64,000 nucleotides of DNA from JAMLHH01 sp037189845 (GCA_037189845.1 JBBCIS010000003.1:310001-374000), one strand, 5' to 3'. Shown: positions 9,023 to 18,178, numbered from the stretch's first letter. Numbers and translations: made by a program. Notes: a model not told the origin generated them from the sequence alone.

Positions 9023-9403
9023 ATGAAATATCTAAAAAATATTCACAAATATACTCTTCTTATCATGCTGTTCAGCTGGATAACCAGTTGTCAGCAAGCC
9101 AATCAGTCATCTCCACCTGCAAATCTTATAGATGAGCAGCTGATGGGAAGGATTCTTGCAGATGTACTACTATTAGAGAATCAGGTAATGCAGACGAATA
9201 TTAACGCTCAGGGAGTTGATTATCAGAATCTGCAATTACAGAATTATCCATTGATTGATGAAAAATATAATCTGGCAGACAGTCAGGCCTACAAATCATA
9301 TCAATACTATATAAACAATATCAAAGAATTTAAGAAAGTATTGGAATTTACTCAGGATACACTAAACAAAATTGCCGAAAATACTGCTGAGCCCGAGTTG
9401 TAA
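9023..9403 (+). CDS. DUF4296 lipoprotein
   Basis: 126 aa. A lipoprotein signal peptide of 22 residues ends in the lipobox ITSC with C23 as the lipidated residue, so the protein is anchored in the cell envelope. The remainder matches the DUF4296 pattern: LIDEQLMGRILADVLLLEN near residue 38, then YNLADSQAYKSYQYYINNIKEF, a helical segment typical of the family. The function is unknown. The gene stands divergent to yggS; its predicted promoter lies inside yggS. Confidence 0.75.
   Translation: MKYLKNIHKYTLLIMLFSWITSCQQANQSSPPANLIDEQLMGRILADVLLLENQVMQTNINAQGVDYQNLQLQNYPLIDEKYNLADSQAYKSYQYYINNIKEFKKVLEFTQDTLNKIAENTAEPEL
9046..9053 (-). promoter_or_regulatory. -7 promoter element for yggS, inside the DUF4296 gene
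   Basis: Reads TATATTTG on the minus strand, an exact TAnnTTTG match, 29 bases before the yggS ATG at 9016. The start of transcription would be near 9038-9041, inside the signal-peptide codons of the divergent lipoprotein gene. Confidence 0.5.
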
Positions 9404-9431
9404 CAGCATTTTTTCAATACAATGCTCCTTA

Positions 9432-9443
9432 ATCAAATTTGAT
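9432..9443. promoter_or_regulatory. 12-bp palindrome upstream of bioB
   Basis: ATCAAATTTGAT is a perfect palindrome 41 bases before the bioB ATG, next to an AT-rich near-match to the -7 promoter motif (TATATTTT). It differs from the known BirA and BioR operators, so a link to biotin control is only a suggestion from position. Confidence 0.3.
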
Positions 9444-9484
9444 ATTCTATATTTTAGAAGTAAATTAGTGCCAAATTACATTAT

Positions 9485-10477
9485 ATGTCTGAAATCAGAA
9501 ATGACTGGAGCGTAGAGGAAATCTCAGAAATATACCACAGCCCTTTATTGGATTTAGTATATCGTGCAGCTACTGTACATCGCGAGTACCATACTCCGGG
9601 CGAAGTTCAGGTATGCACATTACTTTCAGTAAAAACAGGTGGTTGTCCTGAGGATTGTGCGTATTGTCCGCAAGCTGCCAGATATCAGACAGGTGTAAAA
9701 GCGCATAAATTATTAGATGTAGATACGGTGCTTACTAAAGCCAGAGAAGCTAAAGAGAGCGGATCTACACGTTTCTGCATGGGTGCTGCATGGAGGGAAG
9801 TCCGTGAAAACAGAGACTTTGACAAAGTTCTCGAAATGGTCAAAGGTGTCAACGGAATGGGAATGGAAGTATGTTGTACCATGGGTATGTTGACAGAAAA
9901 TCAAGCCAATAAATTAAAAGATGCAGGTCTTCACGCTTACAATCACAACTTAGACACATCTGAAGATCATTATAGCAAAATCATCTCTACCAGAACATAC
10001 GATGATCGTCTGCAAACTATCGGTAACGTCAGAAAAGCAGGTATCAGCGTTTGCAGTGGTGGGATTATAGGATTAGGGGAAACTCATGAAGCCAGAATCG
10101 GTATGCTTTATACGCTGGCAACACTTCCTGAGCATCCTGAATCTGTTCCGGTCAATGCCCTGGTAGCAGTAGAAGGAACACCTCTGGAAGATATGAAACG
10201 CGTACCGGTATTTGATATGGTGCGAATGATTGCTACTGCAAGGATTCTGATGCCATTGACAATGGTCAGACTTTCTGCAGGAAGATTAGATATGCCGGTT
10301 TCAGAACAGGCTTTCTGTTTCATGGCAGGAGCGAATTCCATTTTTGCAGGAGATAAACTTTTGACTACACCGAATCCGGGTTACACAGACGATATGGCAA
10401 TGTTCGATTTATTGGGCCTGCGTCCTCGTGAATCCTTCAAAAAAGAGGGAGTCGAAGCCAATGCAGTCCTTGCATAA
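9485..10477 (+). CDS. bioB: Biotin synthase
   Basis: 330 aa. A radical SAM enzyme that inserts sulfur into dethiobiotin. The 4Fe-4S cysteines are C54, C58 and C61 in GGCPEDCAYCPQA. Other family motifs are GSTRFCMGAAWR, VCCTMGML, YNHNLDTSEDHYSKIISTRTYDDRL, CSGGIIGLGET, VPVNALVAVEGTPLE, and ANSIFAGDKLLTTPNPG. The length is normal. It overlaps bioF by 17 bp, so the last two biotin genes here form one unit; bioA, bioC, bioD and birA are not in the window. Confidence 0.98.
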   Translation: MSEIRNDWSVEEISEIYHSPLLDLVYRAATVHREYHTPGEVQVCTLLSVKTGGCPEDCAYCPQAARYQTGVKAHKLLDVDTVLTKAREAKESGSTRFCMGAAWREVRENRDFDKVLEMVKGVNGMGMEVCCTMGMLTENQANKLKDAGLHAYNHNLDTSEDHYSKIISTRTYDDRLQTIGNVRKAGISVCSGGIIGLGETHEARIGMLYTLATLPEHPESVPVNALVAVEGTPLEDMKRVPVFDMVRMIATARILMPLTMVRLSAGRLDMPVSEQAFCFMAGANSIFAGDKLLTTPNPGYTDDMAMFDLLGLRPRESFKKEGVEANAVLA

Positions 10478-11588
10478 TCCGGATCACTTAAAAGATAGAA
10501 TACAAAATGCCCTTCAGCAGAGATTGGAGAATGGGCGTTTAAGGCAATTGACTGTTCTGGATTGTCCTGTAGATTTTCGTTCCAACGACTATCTTGGGTT
10601 ATCTAAATCAGCATGGATTCGTCAGCAATTAGAAAAAAAACATGTAGACCAGCTTGGAGCCACTGGTTCCAGACTGCTGAGCGGGAACACTGCTATTCAT
10701 CAACAAGTAGAAGATTTCTTAAGCCAACATTACTTATCCAATGCTGCATTGATCTTCAATTCAGGTTATGATGCCAATGTAGGTTTACTTTCTACTGTCA
10801 TCAGACCGGGAGATATTGTTTTCTATGATGAAGCCATTCATGCATCCATGCACCAGGGCATCAGGCTCTCCGGAGCTAAGTCAATCGCATTCCCACATAA
10901 TGATATCAATACATTAAAATCTTTATTGAAAGACCATTCAAATCATGGTATCATCTGGATAGTCTGCGAAAGTGTTTATTCTATGGATGGCGACAAAGCT
11001 CCGCTAAAAGAAATTATTAGCCTGTCCAAAGAATTTACTGCTCAGGTCATTGTGGACGAAGCACATGGAATAGGATGCTTCGGAGAAAATGGCAGAGGTA
11101 TGTGCAATGAATGGAATCTCTCTGAAAAAGTTTTTGCAAGAGTTGTCACATTTGGGAAAGCATTAGGCACACACGGAGCAGCAGTTTTGTGTGATCAGGC
11201 TACCAAACAATATCTCATCAACTTTTGTAAACCATTTATCTATTCTACGGCTTTACCACCTCAGGAAATCCTGCACATACAACTAGCACATCAGTTTTTA
11301 CAAAAATTCTCTCAGCCACAAAAAAAGCTGCACCGATTAATCGCTTATTTCAAAATCCAATGCGGCAATATCGAAAAACTGATAGGCGACGGACCAATTT
11401 TTTCGTACATCATTCCCGGAGAAAAAGATGTCAGAGCTAAAGCCCGATCACTCCAGGAAAAAGGTCTCGCCATACAGCCAATTGTTTCTCCAACTGTTCC
11501 CAAAGGTGCTGAAAGATTGAGAATTATCCTGCACAGTTATAACACCAAAAAAGAAATCGACACTTTAGTGAGTGAGCTTTCTGTTTAA
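10461..11588 (+). CDS. bioF: 8-amino-7-oxononanoate synthase
   Basis: 375 aa from ATG 10461. It condenses pimeloyl thioester with alanine to make KAPA. Motifs of the alpha-oxoamine synthases are present: DFRSNDYLGLS, GATGSRLLSGN, DEAIHASMHQG, ESVYSMDGDKAPL, VDEAHGIGCFGENGRG and the PLP-lysine motif TFGKALGTHG (K233). The frame stays open to 10428, but ATG 10461 is the better start: it is preceded by an AAAGAGGGAG purine run and gives a normal N-terminus. It overlaps the end of bioB by 17 bp, suggesting coupling. Confidence 0.95.
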   Translation: MQSLHNPDHLKDRIQNALQQRLENGRLRQLTVLDCPVDFRSNDYLGLSKSAWIRQQLEKKHVDQLGATGSRLLSGNTAIHQQVEDFLSQHYLSNAALIFNSGYDANVGLLSTVIRPGDIVFYDEAIHASMHQGIRLSGAKSIAFPHNDINTLKSLLKDHSNHGIIWIVCESVYSMDGDKAPLKEIISLSKEFTAQVIVDEAHGIGCFGENGRGMCNEWNLSEKVFARVVTFGKALGTHGAAVLCDQATKQYLINFCKPFIYSTALPPQEILHIQLAHQFLQKFSQPQKKLHRLIAYFKIQCGNIEKLIGDGPIFSYIIPGEKDVRAKARSLQEKGLAIQPIVSPTVPKGAERLRIILHSYNTKKEIDTLVSELSV

Positions 11589-11796
11589 GCATATATCTTC
11601 TATTTCATTAGAATACTCTTTCAGAATTTCTATTGATAGAGATTACTTCTCAGCATCCAGACAAAGTACTTCCGTTTGCATATATAAGCTATTTTGAAGC
11701 TTGTAAATTTTCCTAAGTGTTACAAAAATCAAATATTTTGCATGTAATGAAATATTATGATGTAAGATTGAGTTATTGTCTTATAAATTTTTCAAG

Positions 11797-12486
11797 ATGA
11801 AAAGAAAAGATTTCTTAAAAAGCGGGGCATTGGGAATGGGCGCTATCATTGGTTTTTCCTCATTAATTTCATCTTGTAAAAAAGATGAGGAACCAGGAGA
11901 TGGAAGTTGTGCAGAAACTCCGTCAGAAACTAAAGGACCATTCCCCATCAAAACGCCTGCAGAACTGGTCAAAGAAAATATCACTTCAGACAGAACCGGA
12001 GTTCCGGTCATTATTGAAATCACCATTCATAACACCAATAATCTATGTAATCCCTTGCCAAATGTTTTGGTAGACGTATGGCATTGTGACAAGGATGGTT
12101 ACTATTCCCAATATGGGGGTACAAGAGAACAGGCTGTGGATTACACAAGTGTAAATTTCCTCAGAGGTCGTCAAACGACTGACGGCAATGGGACCGTAAG
12201 ATTTATATCTATTTATCCCGGATGGTATCAGGGAAGAGCTCCGCATATACACGTTGAAGTATTGACGACATCCGGAAAATCTTTATTGGTGACTCAAATT
12301 GCATTTCCGGAAGATGTATCCAAAACAGTCTACTCCTCAGACTATTATAAAGATCATGGTCAGGCAGATACATCCAATACCAGTGATTCTATTTTCAGAG
12401 ATTCATTGAACGATGAGCTAGCGGTAGTTACAGGAAATCTGACAGATGGATATACCATTTCACACACAATAAAAGTAGATGCTTAA
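11797..12486 (+). CDS. Intradiol ring-cleavage dioxygenase-like lipoprotein
   Basis: 229 aa from ATG 11797. The N-terminus is a lipoprotein signal with lipobox ISSC (C27). The body resembles protocatechuate/catechol dioxygenases: TKGPFPI, LPNVLVDVWHCDKDGYYSQY, and GWYQGRAPHIHVEV. Likely iron ligands are Y102 or Y103, Y144, H150 and H152. Such exported, lipid-anchored dioxygenase-like proteins are frequent in Bacteroidota, and their substrate is not established. No aromatic degradation genes are nearby, and the gene stands alone between bioF and lepA. A longer frame from TTG 11776 would add seven residues and spoil the signal peptide. Confidence 0.78.
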   Translation: MKRKDFLKSGALGMGAIIGFSSLISSCKKDEEPGDGSCAETPSETKGPFPIKTPAELVKENITSDRTGVPVIIEITIHNTNNLCNPLPNVLVDVWHCDKDGYYSQYGGTREQAVDYTSVNFLRGRQTTDGNGTVRFISIYPGWYQGRAPHIHVEVLTTSGKSLLVTQIAFPEDVSKTVYSSDYYKDHGQADTSNTSDSIFRDSLNDELAVVTGNLTDGYTISHTIKVDA

Positions 12487-12549
12487 AACCCGTCAGCAGC
12501 TTCTGCAAAAAATACAAAAAGGGAAAGAGTAAGAATTGGTATTATATCG

Positions 12550-12558
12550 TAATTTTGC
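12550..12558 (+). promoter_or_regulatory. -7 promoter element directly before lepA
   Basis: TAATTTTGC matches TAnnTTTG exactly and ends three bases before the lepA ATG (12562). With the usual distance to the transcription start, the mRNA would begin at or within a base or two of the start codon, that is, without a leader. Confidence 0.45.
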
Positions 12559-12561
12559 GAC

Positions 12562-14352
12562 ATGGACCATATCCGTAACTTTTGCATTATAGCACATATC
12601 GACCACGGTAAATCTACTTTGGCAGATAGATTATTAGAATATACTAAAACCATTTCTGAAAGAGATTTACAGGCTCAGACACTGGATGACATGGATCTCG
12701 AAAGAGAAAGAGGCATCACCATCAAGAGCCACGCGATCCAGATGAACTATAATGTAGGTGGGAAAGACTACGTTTTTAATCTCATTGACACTCCCGGGCA
12801 CGTGGATTTCTCTTATGAAGTTTCCCGTTCACTGGCGGCTTGTGAAGGTGCACTGTTGTTAGTAGATGCAACCCAGGGCATTCAGGCTCAGACCATATCC
12901 AATATGTATCTTGCTTTGGACAACGGCCTGGAAATTATTCCTGTTGTCAACAAGATCGACATGGAAGGCGCTATGATAGATGAAGTAAAAGACCAGATTG
13001 TAGAGCTTTTGGGTTGTGATTATGAAGATATTCTGAAAGCCAGCGGTAAATCCGGTATCGGAATTCAGGAAATCCTGCAAGCAGTAGTAGATAGAGTTCC
13101 GGCACCTGAAGGTAGTGCTGAAGAGCCTCTTCAGGCATTGATTTTTGATTCAGTATTCAACTCATTCAGAGGAGTTATTGCATATTTCCGTGTTATCAAC
13201 GGCACACTCAAAAAAGGAGATAAAATCAAATTCATCGCGACCAATAAAGTTTATGAAGCAGATGAAGTAGGTATCCTGAGAATGAACCTGGAACCGCGTG
13301 ATGAAATCAAAGCAGGAGACGTAGGATATGTCATCACCGGCATTAAAAACTCCAAAGATATCAAAGTTGGAGATACAATTACTTTATCCAATAAACCTTG
13401 CCTGGAAGCTGTTAAAGGATTTGAGGATGTAAAACCGATGGTGTTTGCAGGTATCTATCCAATTGACACAGATGATTTCCAGGAATTAAGAGAATCATTG
13501 GAGAAATTACAGCTGAATGATGCTTCATTAGTTTGGGAACCGGAAACATCTTTAGCATTAGGATTTGGGTTCAGATGTGGGTTCTTAGGTCTTTTACACC
13601 TTGAAATTGTACAGGAACGCCTGGATAGAGAGTTTGATATGGCTGTCATAACGACTGTGCCTAACGTAACATATCATGCATATATGAAAGATGGTTCTGA
13701 CTTTGTGATGAATAATCCATCAGACATGCCGGATCCTACTTCTTTGGATAGAATTGAAGAGCCATTTATCAAAGCTCAAATCATTACAAAACCGGAGTAC
13801 ATCGGTTCGTTAATGAAGTTGTGCATGGACAAACGCGGCAATCTGACCAACCAGGTATATTTGTCACCAAATAAAATAGAGCTACAGTTTGAAATGCCAT
13901 TGGCTGAGATCGTTTTCGACTTCTATGACCAGTTGAAGTCTATTTCTAAAGGCTATGCAAGTTTTGACTATTTCATGATTGATTTCAGAGCAAGTGATCT
14001 GGTAAAATTAGATATCAAACTTAATGGCGAGAATGTAGACGCATTATCAGCCCTGATTCACAGAAGCAAAGCTTATGATTTCGGCAGAAGATTGTGTGAA
14101 AAGCTGAAAGAGTTGATACCTCGTCAACAGTTCGTCATTGCAATACAGGCTGCTATCGGGATGAAAGTAATTGCACGCGAAACTATTTCTGCATTACGTA
14201 AAGACGTGACTGCAAAATGTTATGGTGGCGATATCTCCCGTAAACGTAAACTACTTGAAAAGCAGAAAAAAGGTAAAAAACGGATGCGTCAGGTCGGTAA
14301 TGTAGAAGTTCCTCAACAGGCATTTATGGCAGTATTGAAGTTGAATGATTAA
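12562..14352 (+). CDS. lepA: Elongation factor 4 (LepA)
   Basis: 596 aa, the full family length. A ribosome-binding GTPase that acts on stalled or mistranslocated ribosomes. GTPase motifs: AHIDHGKSTL at 11-20 (G1), RERGITIKSH (G2), LIDTPGHVDF (G3), and VVNKIDM (G4). The EF-G-like domains follow, with the LepA marker FGFRCGFLGLLHLEIVQERL, and the LepA-specific C-terminus with CYGGDISRKRKLLEKQKKGK and ending VEVPQQAFMAVLKLND. It is monocistronic by position, with a clear terminator after it. The predicted promoter abuts the start codon. Confidence 0.98.
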   Translation: MDHIRNFCIIAHIDHGKSTLADRLLEYTKTISERDLQAQTLDDMDLERERGITIKSHAIQMNYNVGGKDYVFNLIDTPGHVDFSYEVSRSLAACEGALLLVDATQGIQAQTISNMYLALDNGLEIIPVVNKIDMEGAMIDEVKDQIVELLGCDYEDILKASGKSGIGIQEILQAVVDRVPAPEGSAEEPLQALIFDSVFNSFRGVIAYFRVINGTLKKGDKIKFIATNKVYEADEVGILRMNLEPRDEIKAGDVGYVITGIKNSKDIKVGDTITLSNKPCLEAVKGFEDVKPMVFAGIYPIDTDDFQELRESLEKLQLNDASLVWEPETSLALGFGFRCGFLGLLHLEIVQERLDREFDMAVITTVPNVTYHAYMKDGSDFVMNNPSDMPDPTSLDRIEEPFIKAQIITKPEYIGSLMKLCMDKRGNLTNQVYLSPNKIELQFEMPLAEIVFDFYDQLKSISKGYASFDYFMIDFRASDLVKLDIKLNGENVDALSALIHRSKAYDFGRRLCEKLKELIPRQQFVIAIQAAIGMKVIARETISALRKDVTAKCYGGDISRKRKLLEKQKKGKKRMRQVGNVEVPQQAFMAVLKLND

Positions 14353-14383
14353 AAGAACAGGAGTTCAAGATTGACAACATAAT

Positions 14384-14413
14384 AAAGCGTCAGTAAAAAA
14401 CTGACCGCTTTTT
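14384..14413. terminator. Terminator between lepA and the convergent yhhN-type gene
   Basis: AAAGCGTCAG and CTGACCGCTTT pair with one bulged base around a short A-rich loop, followed by a T run. A/T tracts on both sides suggest it works in both directions; it touches the stop codon of the minus-strand gene. Confidence 0.75.
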
Positions 14414-15083
14414 ATTTGTTCCGGATCAGTTCATTTTGCAGACATCCATATACAATTAATCCCTGGGCCGTACTATATGTACTCATGATCAGTAGACTGC
14501 TAAATGCATAATTGCCTACAAAAATTTTGAGAGCCAGTGAAAAATCACTCACGATAAACAACAAGCTGCCTAAAAGAACTATTGTCCAGGAGGCCCGTGA
14601 AACAGCATACCATCTGTTGATGGACATAATGCTCATCAGCAATATTACCAGAGCATACACATATACCGGAGGCTTAGGTAACATGCTCTCCTGCCCAGCA
14701 ATCAACACTATCGCGTATATCCAGAAACCAATAAACGGCAATATCCAGTACGGCTTTTCCATAATATAATGTGTCTGCTTTTTCAGGCTCACTTCTTTAG
14801 AAAAGATAAACAGATATATAAGATGTCCTGTCAGAAACGCAGCTAAACCCACAGCAAAATACATTACTCCGCTCCCCATCAGAAAAACATCTCCCAGCCA
14901 ACCCATCCAGACTCCCACAAACAACCATCTGGAAAGAGAAGTCCTGAGCTTTGTCTGTGACCAGATGATCAGCATCAGAACAGACATTAATAATGGTTTT
15001 GTCCACGAGACATAATCAGCTTGTCCATTATAAATAAAGAATAAATGAACAGCACTGACAAGAACATAAAGCAGCCAAACCAT
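14412..15083 (-). CDS. YhhN/TMEM86-family lysoplasmalogenase-like membrane protein
   Basis: 223 aa with about seven to eight membrane segments. The family landmarks are KPLLMSVLML near residue 30, WMGWLGDVFLM with the conserved aspartate, FLTGHLIYLFIF, and near the end SLLFIVSDFSLAL with a second conserved aspartate, then YSTAQGLIVYG. YhhN/TMEM86 proteins hydrolyse the vinyl ether of lysoplasmalogens in characterised members; whether this species has such lipids is not known from the window. It is transcribed alone. Confidence 0.85.
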   Translation of the reverse strand: MVWLLYVLVSAVHLFFIYNGQADYVSWTKPLLMSVLMLIIWSQTKLRTSLSRWLFVGVWMGWLGDVFLMGSGVMYFAVGLAAFLTGHLIYLFIFSKEVSLKKQTHYIMEKPYWILPFIGFWIYAIVLIAGQESMLPKPPVYVYALVILLMSIMSINRWYAVSRASWTIVLLGSLLFIVSDFSLALKIFVGNYAFSSLLIMSTYSTAQGLIVYGCLQNELIRNK

Positions 15084-15201
15084 ATTTACTTTCTTTTATA
15101 CCTAAAAATACAAGTTTAAATATATGCTGATTCAAAAAGAAAATTTGAATAAATGCTAAAAAGTAGTGACCGATGATAAAATATTTCCATCGAATTATTA
15201 G

Positions 15202-15210
15202 TATTTTTGC
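15202..15210 (+). promoter_or_regulatory. -7 promoter element for proC
   Basis: TATTTTTGC is an exact TAnnTTTG match, 30 bases ahead of the ATG at 15240. The predicted leader of about 25 bases contains AGAGG, a purine run at a good distance for ribosome binding. Confidence 0.55.
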
Positions 15211-15239
15211 ACACTCACATAAATTTTAGCAGAGGCAGA

Positions 15240-16043
15240 ATGAATATTTTGGTAATAGGTGGTGGCAATATGGGCAAAACTTTTGCTCAGAGTTTTCTTC
15301 AGGCAGGAATTATTTCTGCTCAGGAATTATTCATTTTCGAAAAGGACGAAAACAAGGTCGCTGAACTCAATGAACAACAGCTGGGAACAGCATTTTCCGA
15401 TGAAAGCCTGTATTTTGAGTCTGCTGACATCATCATTCTTGCAGTGAAACCTCAGGATGCAGCGAATGTCTATCCATTGATAGCCCCATATATCAGTTCT
15501 GAAAAAATCTTATTATCCATCATGGCTGGTATCAAAATGGCAAACCTCAAAAAGGCTACAGGTGCAGTGAAAGTCGTCAGAGCAATGCCTAATCTTCCTT
15601 GTCAGGTAGGAAAAGGTACCACAGGATATAAAGTTTCCAAAGAATTATCAGAGACAGACAAAGAATTTATCCAAAGACTTTTAACAACAACCGGAATTGC
15701 TATTGAAGTCAATGATGAAGATAAAATAGATGCAATCACTGCTATCTCAGGAAGTGGACCGGCATATGTTTATTATTTCATGGAGGCTATGATACAGGCA
15801 GGCATGCAGTTTGGATTCAACAGAAAAGATGCTACGGATTTAGTTACTCAAACCTTTGAAGGGAGTGTTACTCTTTTCAAAGAGAATAGTATTACATGTC
15901 AGGAATGGATCCAGAGAGTTTCTTCCAAAGGTGGTACTACAGAAGCAGCTATCTCAATATTTGATCAGTATGACGTAAAAAATCATATAGGGAAGGGAAT
16001 TCTGAGAGCAGAAGCCAGATCTAAGGAACTGAGTAAATCATAA
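15240..16043 (+). CDS. proC: Pyrroline-5-carboxylate reductase
   Basis: 267 aa from ATG 15240. It reduces pyrroline-5-carboxylate to proline with NAD(P)H. The Rossmann motif GGGNMGKTF is at the N-terminus, VKPQD and MAGIK follow, RAMPNLPCQVGKGTTGY is the family signature region, and AISGSGPAYVYYFMEAM with SSKGGTTEAAI complete the C-terminal dimer domain. The frame extends 11 codons further upstream, but the extension would reach into the promoter element, and AGAGG lies just before 15240. It runs convergently to comEC. Confidence 0.96.
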   Translation: MNILVIGGGNMGKTFAQSFLQAGIISAQELFIFEKDENKVAELNEQQLGTAFSDESLYFESADIIILAVKPQDAANVYPLIAPYISSEKILLSIMAGIKMANLKKATGAVKVVRAMPNLPCQVGKGTTGYKVSKELSETDKEFIQRLLTTTGIAIEVNDEDKIDAITAISGSGPAYVYYFMEAMIQAGMQFGFNRKDATDLVTQTFEGSVTLFKENSITCQEWIQRVSSKGGTTEAAISIFDQYDVKNHIGKGILRAEARSKELSKS

Positions 16044-16071
16044 CTCAAAGTAATAATCTATAGCTCTTTCT

Positions 16072-18108
16072 TTAAAGTACTATCTCAATGGCTCCATTCT
16101 CTCTCGTGTCTATGAATGGGATTTCAGCATTATTAAGTAGGCGTTTAAATAGCTGGTATTTAGAATAATCCAGTCCTCCATCTAAAACGAGGTGCTGAAA
16201 TCTGAATTTCTCCAGCAGCATTTCGGTATTCAGGTATAAATCATTTCCCAAGACCAGATAATTTACTTCTATCGGTTGTGAAGACGAAAAATCCCTCATA
16301 TTCTGGTTCAAAACAAAAATCGACTGATCTCCCACTATCAGTGTAGTACTATCCTGACGTATAAAATCCAGAGGAACGAACGTCCATTGTTTCCATCCTT
16401 TATCTCTGAGATATCCATTGATAAAAAATCCGTTCTGATGTATTACCTGGCTAGCATTACTACCTCCATTCCATAAGTAATTATTTACAGCCACCACATG
16501 CTGATCCGGAACTTGTAAAATTGTTACCCGTATATCCTTTCTCAGATTCCATTGTCTGAATAGTGAACCACCAACAGTGATCAGGCACAACAACACTGAA
16601 TATACCAGCCATCTTCCATTCTTAACATGATATATCCAGTATCCAAGAAAGAAAATAGATAATGCCAGTACTATGACCTGCCAGTGCGATAAATAAATCT
16701 GATTGGTATATGCTCCTGGAAGTGCGACTATCCACTTCAAAAAAGCGTCAAAACCATAATAAATTACAAAATCCAGAGCCTTGCCAATCCACACATTGAT
16801 AAATTCCGGTAAAATAACTGATGTCAGCAGCAAACCTACCCCTCCATATAAGGCAATAGTGATGGGTAGTAATATCACCAGATTAGTCAACAAAAACAAT
16901 ACAGGAAAATTACCAAAGTAAAAGAACGTCAAAGGTGTTGTCACTAACTGAGCAGATACCGACATGGCAGCAGGACTCCAGATATAATCCTTTATCCATT
17001 GAGTTTTGACATACAAGACATCCTGAATTGGCTTCATTAAATAAAACAACCCAAGCATAGCCGCAAACGATAGCTGAAAGCCTATATCCCATACCAGATA
17101 CGGTTGAAATATCAGTAGAAACCATCCGGAAACAAAAAGTAAATTAACAGAATCACTATCTTCATCTAATTTTTTGCCAATATCAATAAAGGTGATCATA
17201 ATGGCTGATCTCAATATAGCTGGTCCTCCACCTGTAATAAATGAGAAAATCCACACCAAAATAATCGGAAAAATAGTGATATACTTCCATCTTCTGTATA
17301 CAGGTTTTAAGATTGCCATTATACCTACATACAATATACCCACATGCATACCTGAGACAGCGAGTACATGCATTACTCCCGTATTCATATATACTTCCAT
17401 CATATCATCAGATATCTCATCTTTTATCCCCAATAAAAGAGCCTGCATAGTATAGGCGCTCCTCTCAGGGATTAACCTGCTATAAACCCCGCCACACCAT
17501 CTCCCTGCAATAAAGCACCATCTCTGAAAATTAAAAGCACCCTGATAGGACTGCTTCAGAAAATTTGATTTACGTAAAGATGTTGTTTGGTATACCCATT
17601 TGTAACCATAGTATTTCTGTACGTCAAACTGCCCTGCATTGAGCGCACGAGCAATCTTCCTGATATAGGATGAACCTAAAACTGTATCTCCAGGTAAAAT
17701 ATTATCATCATATATATTTGAGATAATTCTGTATGGTTTCGATATTCCGGTATTCTTTACTGCTATAATATCCAGATAACATCTGGTGTAACCTGCTCTT
17801 TGACTGATAATCTTACTGGCGACTGCCTTATATGTATAAAACCCATCTTCTAAAGGCATATATTCTTTCTGAGATGAATAGCTATACGCTCCTGCAAATG
17901 TCAAAGAAAACATAAAGCATAATCCCGAAATCGTCATCCATCGTGTATGACGAAATCTTCTGTACATCAAAAAAGCACCGGTAAATAGAAAAACAACCGT
18001 TAGCGCTAAAAGTATACCAGGCCTGACACCCGAATAATAGCCGATTAATACCCCTGATAACAGAAATACAAAAGGTCTGAGCATAGGTATAGTTTCCAGC
18101 CATGTCAT
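16072..18108 (-). CDS. comEC: ComEC/Rec2-family DNA uptake membrane protein
   Basis: 678 aa from ATG 18108. ComEC forms the inner-membrane channel for single-stranded DNA during natural transformation. An N-terminal DUF4131 domain with several membrane helices (about 1-170) precedes the Competence domain, marked by TMQALLLGIKDEISDDMMEV, NTGVMHVLAVSGMHVGI and GGGPAILRSAIM. The C-terminal 160 residues are soluble and lack the HxHxDH motif of the metallo-beta-lactamase domain found in full-length ComEC; shorter forms are usual in Bacteroidota. The frame opens from a GTG at 18153, but that start sits inside the yidC terminator, so a downstream ATG is more likely. Confidence 0.88.
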   Translation of the reverse strand: MTWLETIPMLRPFVFLLSGVLIGYYSGVRPGILLALTVVFLFTGAFLMYRRFRHTRWMTISGLCFMFSLTFAGAYSYSSQKEYMPLEDGFYTYKAVASKIISQRAGYTRCYLDIIAVKNTGISKPYRIISNIYDDNILPGDTVLGSSYIRKIARALNAGQFDVQKYYGYKWVYQTTSLRKSNFLKQSYQGAFNFQRWCFIAGRWCGGVYSRLIPERSAYTMQALLLGIKDEISDDMMEVYMNTGVMHVLAVSGMHVGILYVGIMAILKPVYRRWKYITIFPIILVWIFSFITGGGPAILRSAIMITFIDIGKKLDEDSDSVNLLFVSGWFLLIFQPYLVWDIGFQLSFAAMLGLFYLMKPIQDVLYVKTQWIKDYIWSPAAMSVSAQLVTTPLTFFYFGNFPVLFLLTNLVILLPITIALYGGVGLLLTSVILPEFINVWIGKALDFVIYYGFDAFLKWIVALPGAYTNQIYLSHWQVIVLALSIFFLGYWIYHVKNGRWLVYSVLLCLITVGGSLFRQWNLRKDIRVTILQVPDQHVVAVNNYLWNGGSNASQVIHQNGFFINGYLRDKGWKQWTFVPLDFIRQDSTTLIVGDQSIFVLNQNMRDFSSSQPIEVNYLVLGNDLYLNTEMLLEKFRFQHLVLDGGLDYSKYQLFKRLLNNAEIPFIDTRENGAIEIVL

Positions 18109-18141
18109 ATATAAATATAATAAAATGCATGAAACTGAAAA

Positions 18142-18169
18142 TAAAAAAGCCACTCTATTGCGAGTGGCT
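18142..18169 (-). terminator. Terminator of yidC
   Basis: AGCCACTC (18148-18155) and GAGTGGCT (18162-18169) form a perfect 8-bp stem with a 6-base loop. On the minus strand it is followed by TTTTTTATTTT. It lies just after the yidC stop and overlaps the frame upstream of comEC. Confidence 0.8.
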
Positions 18170-18178
18170 AAGATTATA

